Shown here: positions 34,950-46,380 of the stretch, in pieces
How positions within the stretch are numbered: the stretch's first letter is position 1
Layout of the letters: each line of letters begins with the position of its first letter
NCBI GenBank assembly: GCA_009103225.1
Contig: RHPI01001116.1
Span: 1 to 64,000, forward strand
DNA: 64,000 nt
DNA from: Chlorokybus atmophyticus
Lineage: Eukaryota > Streptophyta > Chlorokybophyceae > Chlorokybales > Chlorokybaceae
Direction of reading: 5' to 3'
Notes under the pieces: generated by a model
Told to the model about the DNA's origin: nothing
The model's database searches: none
What the model saw: only the letters and a program-made list of their open reading frames with translations
Translations under genes and position numbers: made by a program

Positions 34950-35870
34950 GCCTGATGCAGCAGTAATAGCTTTGCAAATCTTGTTGGCTTGGTTGTACAG
35001 TTACAATTGACCACGTCAGCGTTATGATCAGCAAGACGTCCAGACGCTCACACACAACTTGGCCGACGGGTTCAATGTTATGGCAGTTTGCACTAATTGT
35101 GATGCCATTGCACCGCTCAGGGGATTTTGCTCACCCACGATGGCGTAGCCGGGATGGTCGGCGTCAGGGGAGACGTCTTCCCCTCTGCTGCTCAACGTGG
35201 ACCCGCCTGCAGCCTTCTCCCTGGCAGCGCTTGCGCGGGGCGGAAGCAGCCTGGCAGGAGAGATCCCCAGCTTCCGCAGAGGCTCTTCAATCCAGGCCGG
35301 CAGCTTCCGCTCCATCAACCCAGCCCAAAGCCCTACCGGCTCAGCAAGAACAAACAGCTGGTGCTCAAGAATTGATGAAACACACAACTCAACTGCCTGC
35401 AACCAGGCGGTTCAGTGGTCAGCTGGCCCAAAACCAATCAAACCAGCACCTTACGCTACGCAGCCTAACCCAGTAACATAAATCCGATCAGCTCAGAAGC
35501 TCGCACACACCCACGGGCAAGCTCGCTGCTCCCACCGCCGCCCACGCCTCAGCCGCCCACCACGCCGGCCAGCTGGCACCCAATGTGGCACTTGCGTGCC
35601 GTTTGTCAGTGGCAGTTTGCATGCACCGACAACCGACGGTTGCACTACGGCCGCTGTCGACGGTGCCACTCTGTTTGGCGGGAAAACCACTCTGCGTATC
35701 AAAGCCGTTGGATTGTTTGGGTCGTACGGTTTACAGCGGGTTTGCACATACTTACCCATGCTTGGCTGCGACGGTGTTGGCGGCATTGTTGGCCGCGTGG
35801 GTGCCGTTGTCGGTGTGGGCGTGCGTCTCGAGCTTTGCAACGAACGAAGGTGCGTTTGTCGTGCACACAA
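34950..35870 (-). CDS. Possible - strand exons of unknown product, upstream of MgtE
   Basis: Two stretches on the - strand have protein-like composition. One (about 35060-35390) includes VGLWAGLMERKLPAWIEEPL and then RKLGISPARLL. The other (about 35560-35830) includes GKYVQTRCKPYDPNNPTALI and then RRVVFPPNRV. They could be 5' exons of the MgtE gene or a separate gene. I recognise no domain, and a + strand frame over 35585-36178 is also open, so strand and existence are uncertain. Confidence 0.25.
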
Positions 35871-36456
35871 TGTTTAGCGTTCTTGCTTTGCGTGTCGCTG
35901 GTGTGGCGTTGATTGGAGGCGTTTGCGCTGTCGCATGCAGTTGGTCACTTCTGTTGGCTGTCCCAAGGAAGCCCAGCTGTGCTTGTTTGCTTAATACAAG
36001 TCGCCGCCTAGCCAACAAGTGCTCAATGGGCCAATGCTGCCCCAGGCTGTTTTCGTTGTGGCACAGGAAGCTCAGCGGGTGTCACAGTGCCAATGCAACA
36101 CACAGAGCCGAGGCGTGTAGCGACGCCATATGTGACCGGTTAGCTGTCAGTATGACAGACAACAGCTTGCAATTATGAGCTCAAGTCTTGATAGTGATGT
36201 CGTCAGCTTCGTTGACTGATTGAAGCAGAGTGTTCTGGTAGACGACTGCACTGCACTGCACTGCACAACAGGACAAAGATAGTCTCGCAGCGCATTGAGC
36301 TCAGGAATTGTTTTAACCGAGGCTGCTTGCACCAGGCAACGGCAACCACTGTGAACTACTTGTGGCGTATAGAACATGAGAAAGAGCTGCTTGAGCAAAA
36401 ATTGCACGGTTGGTGCGCTGCATTGAGCTAGACATCGGTGGTCCTAGCAATCAGTC
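35871..36456. promoter_or_regulatory. Spacer upstream of ORC3
   Basis: The sequence between the uncertain - strand exons and the ORC3 start codon. A CTGCA repeat (ACTGCACTGCACTGCAC) occurs at 36246-36263. I see no clear TATA box. Confidence 0.25.
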
Positions 36457-39400
36457 ATGGAGGTTGCAGACACTTCAGCTGCCACGGACGTGCCTAACAT
36501 TAGAGTGATCAGCGGGCCGAGCAGCACCCAGCACAAAAGACGCAGCTCTCGGTACAGCTTTCGTCACCGTAGTGGTGCACATGAGACTGATCAGCCCGGT
36601 AAGTAACTTGGTGAGCTTTGTGAGCAAACATATGGTGACTGTCCACGGGTTTCCAGGTCCCGTATGTGGCCTTGAAGCTTCAACATCAACAGCATCAACC
36701 AGCGAGTCTTTTCAGACTTACAGAGAATGCTGGAACAGTTTCCAGCAAAGGATTCAGGTGTGCTTGCTTCGTACTGTTACGCAAATCTGTTCAGCTGCGA
36801 CTATGCCATCACTGTGGTATGCTTGAAGTGAGTTCACGCACGTGTTGTTGCAGGCTGTTTTTGCTGAATCCAACACTGCAGACTACGATAGCATAACTGA
36901 GTTCGTGAGCAACCGCTACGCAGAGCGACAGCGGACAATGGTCCATGCTCAGCATTTCAAGGACTCAAAAGCGTTGAAACGGGTGTCAACGGCTCTTGTC
37001 TTCACAGGTAGTTGTACTGCCCTGCCGGTCCATACTTGCAGGCAGCCTCTTTCAACTGTGATGCACCTCACAAACCACTTGCACATGGGTGCTGCAGGCG
37101 GCACTACCGCAGGCGACGGTAACATGTTTGAAGACCTCACCCAGCGTCTTCACCAGCACCACCATACGGCTCTGCTAAGACCGGAACATGCTGGGAGCAC
37201 TGGTGCAGTAATGGCTGCCTTGCTCGAGCAGCTGCATTGCCACGATAATCAGGTTGGTGTCGAGCCAAGAAGCATTTCCTACCTGGTTTCCTTCCAGCAA
37301 CATGTGCTGTATCGTCACTTGCATGCCTGCAAGACCAAACACAGCCGGTTGTTTTTGATGCGGACCTAAACATGTCAACTGCGTAATGAAACTTTTGCAG
37401 ATGTCACGGTATGAAACGCTGCAAAACTGGTACGCACACCTCGCAGCACCAGCTAAGACAGGAGCTGTGGTCATTATTGTACAAGCCACGGACTGCTTTG
37501 AGCGCTCTGTGTTAGACAACCTGCTAGCCTTGCTTGGGTAAGGTGTTTATCATGCAACTGCCGTGTCCTAAAGATGTTCCCCCCTCATTCATATATGATG
37601 CACTGCGGCAGCGAGCATGCAGATGTGATACCCTTCGTATTGATCCTGGGCGTGTCAACGACTGATTCCACCCTTCGACGTCAGATATCAGGGGCAACCG
37701 CCGCCTACTTGGATTGCAAGCGCTTCGATATACTCCCAGCCAGCTCACGCCTCAACACCCTTGTCAAGAAGGTCAGACCATGTTGGTGCATACACATTGC
37801 ATGCAGGCACTGTGCAGACAATGCCGATGTCCCATTGTTCGGTGATGGTAATTGCTTGATTGAGGCCTCTGTGATGCTACCTTGTGTTCCCAGGTGTTCT
37901 TGCAATCACCGGAAAGCTGTAGAAGTTGGCCAGTCTTGGGCCACGAGGCGGCAGCAGCCATGTTTAAATTGTTCAAGCAACATGACAGCACGCTTCACGC
38001 TGTCATGTCTGCACTGCATGTAAGGCCTCTGTTGTTTGGCGCCGTCTGATGGGTGTACAAAGCAACATGCTTCTTGTGCCGCTGCAGGTGTCTCTAGTAG
38101 AGCATTTCTATAACAACGCTCTCGGCTGCGTCTACTGTAGTCCACAGCATCACACGCAGGTGCGTCATTCACACCTTGCAGCCAGCAGCAGGCTGATAGT
38201 TGGCTACTGCAATGATGATACGGTGCAAGCTGCTTTGTGGTCGTGGTGTGCCATTCTGCTTGTTCTAACAAAGCTATCAAGCACAGTCTGCTCTGCAACC
38301 GCAGGAACATGCGCAGCGCACATGTGACACTCTTCCCAATGCTTCACTTGACATTGCGGCTTCTTTGCCATCCGCCGCAAACAAATCAAGGTAGAGCACA
38401 GAGTCGAAGGACGCATGTGTAAGTGCACATTGCACAAGTCCGTGTTGGGTGTGCTTGCATTGGGTATGCTTTCTTGCCGGTGGTGCTGTCATAGTGCACA
38501 AACAGATACCAACAGCACCAGCTGCTCATTGTGTCCAGCATTCCGGAGTCACAAGGTGCTGATAGATGGCGTGCAATACGGTCAGAGCTTGCCCTTGGAC
38601 TGCAACTTCTGCATGAACGCCACAAGACATGGTGTACAGCTGTACTGGTAAGTGTTGGCACACGTGCATTGGCAGGTGCTAAGAGCGTCAGTAGCGTTGT
38701 ATCAACTTGTGATCTGTAGCCTTCAGTGAGCCAGTGCAAGCACACAACTTTTTGTCTCCTGTTTGATGTTGCAGCGCTTGTGGGATCTGGCAGAAAGGGC
38801 GCCCAAGCACGCTAATATGTCATCACTTACCGAAGTGTACATCAGCTTTCTGGACTCAACTTTCTTGACCAGTGTCAAGTGCGAAGCCTTCTTGCGGCAT
38901 CTCCAGATCGCACTGGGGTAAGCATTGGTTGATGGCGCTTGACCGGCACCAGGCGCTGGTTGTGTAACATGGGCGTCGCACATGTAGCCAGCACAAAAGC
39001 GAAGTGTGGGAACAGCTGCTGCAGCAATGGGTGCTTGCGTTGGACTTCAGTGAAGAGCTGACAACTGGAGAGCAGCAGGTGCTTGGCAATGCTCGCGGCA
39101 CATGGTATTGCGCTATGTTTGCTTGCCTCCTTGAACACAAACTCACAATGTCAAGTTGTCACAACCTACAGCTTCGGACAACAGCCATTGCAGCAACACG
39201 TGCCCTGCAAGACGCAAAGGCTGCAGACTCGCAGACGGGTCCAACAACAACTGTCGTACCTGCAACCGCTGGCACTTGGAGAAACAATCGAGAGCGCAGG
39301 TGACCAACAAGTGGTCTGCGTGACTTGTTGCATGGGTGGTTGTCATGTGCATCCACATGCATCGCTATGGCTGTCATCAGCAATGCATCATGCTGCAGAG

Positions 39401-40583
39401 CTCTCTTGATGACGGCAATCAAGCCCAAGTCTCAAGTTGCTAAAGTGGCGGAGGAAGTTGCAGCCTCATTAATCACTGCACTACGGTATGCATAGCGTAT
39501 TGATGTTTGCTGTGCATGCCTCCTGTAGTGTGCACTGCGTGTGCCTTGCTTCACCAGCGTGCATGCAGAGCCCAACTGGCACCCGTGGAGTCACTTCCCT
39601 TCCATGAGGTGTACACTCTGAAGACAGCGGGAGCCATCAAAGCGGTGAGCACAGCATGCATGGTCAATACAATATGTCCTAACAGCGTGCTGGTAATCTC
39701 CACTGCAAAGCTTGTGGCGCTATGCAAACAAGCTGCGGTGCAAGTGACCTGCACAACTTGTGACCTTGACGGTTTACCGAGGATGGTACGCATTGCTTAC
39801 TTGAATGTTCTGCAGGCACTCAATGGATCGCATCGCACCGCCCTGCAAAGAGAATTGGCAGCTCCACAGAAAGCTCTAAACTGCCATTGCTGTGGTCGGG
39901 AAGCATTCGGTCCAACATCAGACGACACATGTGCAGCGTACGTAGGCATCCGCATACACTTCATGTCTTGGACATCTTGCATTTATCAACTGACATTGCA
40001 GAGCGCACAGGTACGGCTTACTGCAGCAGAGCCCTGAGTTTGTGGACATCTCCTATTGGTATCGCTCCTTTTGCAATCTGTGCGGATCTGCTAAACCCAA
40101 CGCGGCTGGAAAGGCCCCTTTTGCAGAGGATGGATCGCCTGAAGATGCTGCAGTTCTTACAGGTATGAACTAATATATGTCGCTCTGTCATCCTCTGCGA
40201 TAACCTTAGCTGCATTCTTGTTACTATAAGCAGCATGCAATCAGGCAGACTGCGTACCTGTGTGTCCCGCGCACATGTATGGGACCAACCCAGTTCATAA
40301 TGACTCTATGCGTGGATGTGTAGGTGAAGTGAACCTTGGACCTCCCAAGCGCGGCAGGAAGCGTAAAGCTGCATTGCAAGATAATGGGATCGAGCAGCTG
40401 AGTGTGCTGAACTCAGCCGCCATGCAGGCCCGGTTCTTCCGTGCTACCTCAGACCTGCATTTTGTGGGGCTCTTTGAAGAGAGCACACGGCGCAGAGGCA
40501 ACGCTCAGCGACTTGTGTTTGATGTGGTGTCTGAGCGCCAGTCGGGATCGATATCGCGAACTTGTGAGCAAAATGAGGTGTAG
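36457..40583 (+). CDS. ORC3: Origin recognition complex subunit 3
   Basis: I reconstructed 18 exons, all in frame with GT-AG introns: 36457-36598, 36657-36757, 36854-37007, 37098-37252, 37401-37537, 37612-37771, 37894-38019, 38088-38159, 38305-38390, 38539-38647, 38775-38917, 38988-39078, 39172-39299, 39399-39485, 39569-39644, 39816-39937, 40011-40162, 40324-40583 (TAG). The protein is 766 residues, near the usual ORC3 size. Family landmarks are TYRECWNSFQQRIQ and STALVFTG early, GAVVIIVQATDCFE and VLILGVSTTDSTLR in the ATPase-like part, SLPFHEVYTLKTAGAIKA, DTCAAYGLLQQSPEFVDISY and the C-terminal ARFFRATSDLHFVGLFE. It is part of the ORC complex that licenses replication origins in the nucleus. 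A basic KRGRKRKA stretch could be a nuclear signal. Exons 13 and 14 are the least certain. Confidence 0.88.
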
Positions 40584-41259
40584 GTGTCTGGACAAGACCG
40601 TACATGTACACAGGCAACCTCTCATTGGTCACTGGCGTGATTGGCATGATTGCCCAAACCTGTCACCGTTATGTCACTGATGTCACTGCTGTTAGCATAC
40701 ACGGAGGTTTCGCATTAGCGACACCGCATGGCACTGCGGAAGTACGTGTGCACACGTGTTGCTTCTGCGTGCCGTGTGTATTTGATCACATCACAGTACG
40801 ATACCTGTACATCAAGCTGCAGAATCAAGAGTAATCAATAATCAAGCGTGCCTAAGTAACTGGGTCATTGGTATGACCTGTGAGCGTATACATTGCATCA
40901 GTATTTTAGCGCATGCTAAGCATGTTCTTGATATATGCTATACATGGAGCCACGCAACAGTTGCCGTTAACGACAACCAACCATGGTTAGTGGCTATTGT
41001 TTTGGTACTTTCCGTCACTTTCTTTGAGATCTGAGTTGACCGTGCAGCAGGGACACTGGTCTCGGACTCAGACATTAGATATTGTGTGTGTCCACCAGAA
41101 ACCTACCATTCTACTACGACACAAGCATGCTCAAATCTACACATAACCCCCATCAATGATAGCATTAGGGTAGCAACCCATTTGCATAACCACAATATGT
41201 GTGTAATGTGTGAGTGTCTCAACAGACTCTGCACGCGCGCGCACCCACCCACACACACA
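40584..41259. other. Intergenic, no gene seen
   Basis: Between ORC3 and the decayed LRR exons. Only short frames are present. Confidence 0.5.
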
Positions 41260-42340
41260 CGCACAGGTTGGACCACACAAAGGACACGTACTTGTTGTCA
41301 GGGACTTCGAGGGTCTGTTCGTTGGTGAGGTTTGAGATGGATTCGGACAGGTCAGTGATGTGGAGGTCAGAGCTGGTGGAGATTGCGGAGGTCCTCGAGG
41401 GCAGCTGGAAGGGTGGCCAGGCTGCAGTGGGAAGGAAGCTGCAGTGGGAAAACCTCCAACATCTGCACGTGGAGGAGGCGGAGGAGGGCCGCCTATACTG
41501 AGGGAAAGCATTGTTGTCCAGCACAGTCAGGGCGCTCAGCCGGTCGTTTACTTCTCAGGTCCTGAGCATGTGGGATGTCACATGCACGCACGCATGCGCG
41601 CATGTGCGTGTGTACATGCGCACGCGCACACACACGGGTGCGCACACTTCTGCAGAGACACATGTGGGCCTAAGCACGCGAACACACTTACTGTGCGTTT
41701 GTTGCGGGGGAGGTTGAGGCGCATCAGGTTGCCCTCATGTGTAGTTGAGGCGGTACGCACCCGTTCCCCGACAGATTCAACTTTCCCACCAGTATTCCCA
41801 CAAACGCCGCTTGCGTAGGAAACTGACTGTGCCTCTGCACGCTGTCGACGCTGACCAAATTAGCCAATTAGCATTTGCACACATTAGTTCCTTTGAACCA
41901 CACAAGCGCACGCGCAGGCGCACAGACATGCGGACACAAGCACGCAAGCAAAACATATTGACACACGCACATACACATGCGCAACCGCACGTACCAGCGC
42001 ATGTGCACGCACTTGCACTCGCACTCACATTCATCCTCTCTCGATGAAGTTTGGGCGACAGCCGCGCGAGTCTCATTTATAGTTTGTTTGAGTGTGGTGA
42101 AGAGGACACTTGCGTTGGTGCTGAGGTTCGGGTCCTTGATGTCCGTTAGGGCCCAGGCGATATGGCAAATCCGTCAAACCGTGACATGAGAGATTGATAG
42201 GCACAGTGCAACGGTGGTAGAAACGCCACATCAACAGATTGAACAACACACTCTCAAGGACCCAATCTTCTCTGGAATACTGCAAGCTGAGAGATATGAG
42301 CAGAGTGAGTACTTGTGCGCACTGAGCAGATGGGACACGA
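41260..42340 (-). pseudogene. Decayed leucine-rich-repeat gene
   Basis: Coding-like blocks on the - strand lie between TG-rich introns. 42075-42330 contains IPEKIGSL, LSCHGLTDLPYRLG and, in another frame, ALTDIKDPNLSTN. 41697-41760 contains NLMRLNLPRNK before a gtaagt donor. 41265-41560 contains LEDLRNLHQL and, one base out of frame, DLSESISNLTN and TLEVPDNKY. These are LRR consensus fragments (LxxLxxLxLxxN). The frame changes within blocks indicate decay or sequence errors. Whether an N-terminal domain exists is unclear; a possible exon lies near 42605-42800. Confidence 0.5.
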
Positions 42341-43075
42341 CTGCAGGCATGCACGCACGCGCACATGCACACGCATGCATGCATGGACACACAAGTATGC
42401 AAACACGCGCACACCCACGCGCACGTGGGTGCGTGTATGCGCGCATGTGAATGGGTGTGTGCGTATGTAAGCGTACTTCCATATCAGTTTATAAGGCCAG
42501 GCTCGTGCGCGCGCAACCTGTATGTGCGCGTGTGCGTATGTAAGCATGTGCGTGTGTACACAAATACTACCCATCTCTGTGCAATAGGACACCCTTGAAC
42601 TCACCTGCCACCGAACTCACTGCCCAGCATGCATTGCAGCAGGCTGTGCAAAACCGCACAGTCCTGCGGTGTTGCCAGCAGGCTTGGGCTGGTGTCACGC
42701 CATTGTTTATGCTCGCATGAATAGCCTGCAGGAGATGATGACACACGCGCATTTGCGCGGAGATGTAGGCTTGCATCAAGTGAATGCGCGAACACACGCA
42801 ATAATAAGCAATTAAATGGCAAGGTATCTCACGGCACACAGCTGGAACACTTACTGCAAGCTGAGTGTGAGACATCGACAATGCTACCATCATGTGTCAC
42901 CAAGTAAAGCTGCCATGCCTCCCATAACCCATCACATACGTATGCAGCAACAATAAGCTATACGCTACACATGGACACATCCGTGCGCAACAATGAGACT
43001 ATCCCTAACCCATAAGCTATCAATTGAATGGCTACAAACTAAAGTATACTGCTGCCTCTCAGCTGCAGCACTGAT
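42341..43075. other. Spacer with TG-rich sequence
   Basis: It contains GT/GC alternation at 42355-42560 and a possible - strand exon at 42605-42800 that may belong to the LRR remnant. Otherwise nothing is recognised. Confidence 0.4.
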
Positions 43076-46000
43076 CTAGCCTTGCCGGGCCTTCTTCCTG
43101 GTGCGCGGCTTGTGAGCATCGTCCTCACTTTCACTGTGATGCGTAATGTCTTCATCTTCGCTCTCATGCTCCTTCTCAGCATCGCCGTTGCCCTTGTACG
43201 CATCATTGGCGGCCCTCAGGGCTTCTTGCAATCCTTCCGGCTCACGATGCTCGCGTGCAGCCTGCCATTGCTTTGCATCAGCACACTTACACAACTGCAT
43301 ACATGCTGCTTGAGATCCTGCTAGCAACACCTTATATGCTTCTGCCATGACGCCCATGTTGTGTTTCATGGCGGCCTTGTGGTCCACAACGGGGGCGGGG
43401 TAGTCCTTGCCGATTATGCAGTTGGCTTTCTTCTGCACCTCAAGCGGGGCCGTCCACGGCTCATAGATATACGCACTGGGCATGTCGCACAGAGCCGGGA
43501 TGTACTTGCGGATGAACTTCCCGCCCTGGGCAGCAAAGAGAGAACTGCTTTGGCAAACAGATGGTGGCCCAACACCACGTGCACAAGTAACAAGGCGAAC
43601 ACACACTAGCAATGCCATATTGCAGCCACGAAAGTAGCACACCTTGTCGTATTTGCGCCCGAATGAGATGGGAGAGTAGACTCGTTGGAACTGGTGAAAG
43701 AAGGCGCTGGCGCTAAGCCATAGCCAATTGCCGTTGTTGATGCTCCAGTCGGCATCAAGCAAGTAGTGTTCAAACACGTCCCTCCCTAGCTCCCAGCTAA
43801 TCAACAGGTCCCCTCTGGTGAGGAAGCACGCCACGGCATGGCGCGCGAGATGATGCATCCAGCCTTCCGTCTTCAACTGTATCATGATGGCATCTATCCA
43901 AGGGTAGCCTGCGTGCAAGTTGAAGCAGTATTAGTAACTGAATATCAAACATGCTTCACTAGCTTGCAGGTCACCTGTTCGGCCTTCAGCCCATAGGTTG
44001 CTGAGACTCTTGTCATAGTTCCAAGGCACCTGCAGCAGAGCTTACTTTCGTTCTTTCTTGTCAACTGAACGTGCATGCAATCTACATTGATTACATTGGG
44101 AAGCAGCGTGAAGCGTATGTGTATATACGTGCAAATGTGTATAAAATGCAGATGACTTGCTGGAGTGGATGTGTGGCAGGCCTGGTCACCTGTTTGCACA
44201 GGGCATTGCCCTCCATGGCGTCAAAATGCTTCGTGTTATAACCAACAGTGTAGAAGAACTCCCGCCAGTAGAGCTGCCCAAGAAGAGACACTGGGGGCTG
44301 AGTCGTGCGCGGCCCAATGGCACGAAGTTTGATGTAGAAAAGGCGCGCAGAGACACACCTGCACGCCAGGCACCCCCCGCACTGTTAGAGACAGTCAACG
44401 TGCGCTAGACAGCAATATATCAGTGTCGCACAGTGGTATTGGTAATACTCTGCAAGTGAGCGCGCGGATGTGCAACGCTCAAGTGCTTGTGCATGTGTGT
44501 GCATCCGTGCATGTGTGTGCCTGCATGTGCGCGCCTGTGCGAATGTGCCCTCGCGTAAGCACATAAGATCAATGACTGAACCACTTTCGTTGCTAGCCAC
44601 CCTAACAATCAGTTGAAAATCTCCAACATGCAAACACATACAGCGCGTGGGACAAGGACATAAGGTACGGGCACAAGTGGGCCTCACCCAAACATAAGGT
44701 AAGGCGAAAGCACAGTTGTCCCCGGCGGTTCAAAGGCACTCGGATCCGTCTTAGGCTTCTCAAACTTGGCGACCCACTCTTTCTTGCTCATGTACTCGTC
44801 CAGCCTTAGCAACCCCTCAACCTCGCCCCCGGGAACTCTGCACGGCCCCAACTCCTCATGACCAAACTCGGTCACCGACGAGGGCGGCTCAGTCTGTTCC
44901 AAAGCAAAGGCACCCAAGGGACCCATCGCAGGGAGCTTGCCTAAACAGAAAAATGTCGAATGCTACAAGGGTATGCGCGCACACATGTGTGTGTATGAAT
45001 GCCTGTGCGCGTGCATGCGTGTGCCTGTGCATGTGTGTGTGTGCGTGTATGAGTGCCTGCATGTGCGTGTGTGGGTGTTAAACACAGTGTTAGTGATCAA
45101 TTGCTCTTGGATCTTTGTGCTAACCTGGGGCTGCCAGGGGCTCAGGAGGCGGGCCCATACGCGCGAGCATCTTCACGAAAGGGCCATATGATGCTGGTGC
45201 CTTGCCACCCGCCTGTGCAAACAAGATGGCAACTGATGACACCAGTTGCAAGCACGACAGTTGGTTCAATACCAACATATTGTGGCAATCACTCTGCTGC
45301 GTGTATGTACCGCTGCAATGGTGTCATCTGGATTGTAAAGCAAACAGCTGTCTTTCGCAACCACTTGCACGCCCTTTTTCTCCGCTATGTCCTGCGAGAC
45401 GAGTGTGAAGGATGTTCCACACTGTGCTGTGCTTACTGTGCAGCACACCAAGCAGCAACCCCAACATGATTACCATGCCTGTATGTGCTGGTCGCGCTCC
45501 CGCGCATGCGGCTCGTACGCCCTCTCGTAGCAGAGCTTTTTCACCTTCCACTCATCAAACACTCGTGGGAACACCTGATATTGGAAAGCAACAAACTCAT
45601 TCGCCTTCAGTATGGCAGATGTGCAAGCAGCAATGACAACGAGTACCTCGCGGGGGTTGCCACGTAGTACGACCAAGCGTGTCCCATGCGCGCGAAGGGA
45701 CTTGTCCAAATCTTGTAACGACTGAAACAGGAAGCGCAGTCGAGTCGGCCCACACCGAGCGCCTGGCTTGCATCTAGTCATAACAGGAGAAAGGGTTGAG
45801 AACTCTGGGTGAGTGCTGCTGTTGCTATTAAGCAGAACACGCTCAGGTGTATGCAAGCACCATGACCACTGCTTCTTGCATTGCACAAGGTGCTTCAGCT
45901 GCAGCATGTGATGTGATGCATTGTTTGATTCCGTCAACAAGCAAGGGGATTTGCTTTCGTAAGCAACGAACTCCGTTGCAAGGCAAGACCAGCCTTTAAA

Positions 46001-46274
46001 AGCACACTTTTCCGCGCCACGCGTCCAACTCTGGCTTCGTAAAACATTCAAGAAATAACAACAACGCAAACAAGTCAACAAAGAAAGTAACAGTAGCGCA
46101 AGGCTCAGCTGGCTTGCTGCCATGCAAGCTCCACCTGGACGGGTCCAGCACAAAGACCGGGTACAGCGGGCCTCCATCCTGCGCTGCCGCCAGCAGCGCC
46201 GGATTGTCGTGCAGCCTCAGACCACGCCTGAACCAGAACACCACTGCCGCCGTCGCCCCCGCCGTCGCCGACAT
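43076..46274 (-). CDS. (6-4) photolyase / animal-like cryptochrome
   Basis: Ten exons join in frame: 46135-46274, 45647-45773, 45479-45574, 45311-45391, 45125-45212, 44688-44940, 44190-44358, 43975-44029, 43643-43908, 43076-43525 (TAG), about 574 residues. An in-frame ATG at 46313 would add 13 residues. Landmarks are [100 protein letters not shown] (both His of the (6-4) active site), [20 protein letters not shown] and FGRKYDK. The C-terminus is acidic and ends [11 protein letters not shown]. It binds FAD; it repairs (6-4) photoproducts and/or acts as a light receptor, as in green-algal relatives. Intron 3 seems to use a GC donor. Introns of 117 nt and 72 nt are multiples of three and would stay open if retained. 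Confidence 0.9.
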
Positions 46275-46380
46275 CGCCACGGAGGCACTCTCCACGCACA
46301 ATGCCGCACACAAGCAGTGTGCTGATGTGGCCTTCTGTGTGGCGCCAAAAACTTGCAGCCAAGGCTTTCCGCTGAGGTTC
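46275..46380. promoter_or_regulatory. Short divergent promoter region with an E2F-like site
   Basis: About 100-200 bp separate the cryptochrome start (-) from the first exon-like sequence of the + strand gene. GTGGCGCCAAAAAC at 46339-46352 contains TTTTGGCGCC on the - strand, which fits the E2F consensus TTTSSCGC. This is motif evidence only. Confidence 0.35.

Noticed and set aside
35585-36178. A 197-codon + strand frame with hydrophobic stretches
   Set aside because: The composition (Cys, Leu, Ser) and the more protein-like - strand frame over the same bases make it doubtful. It has no recognised motif and no splice partners.
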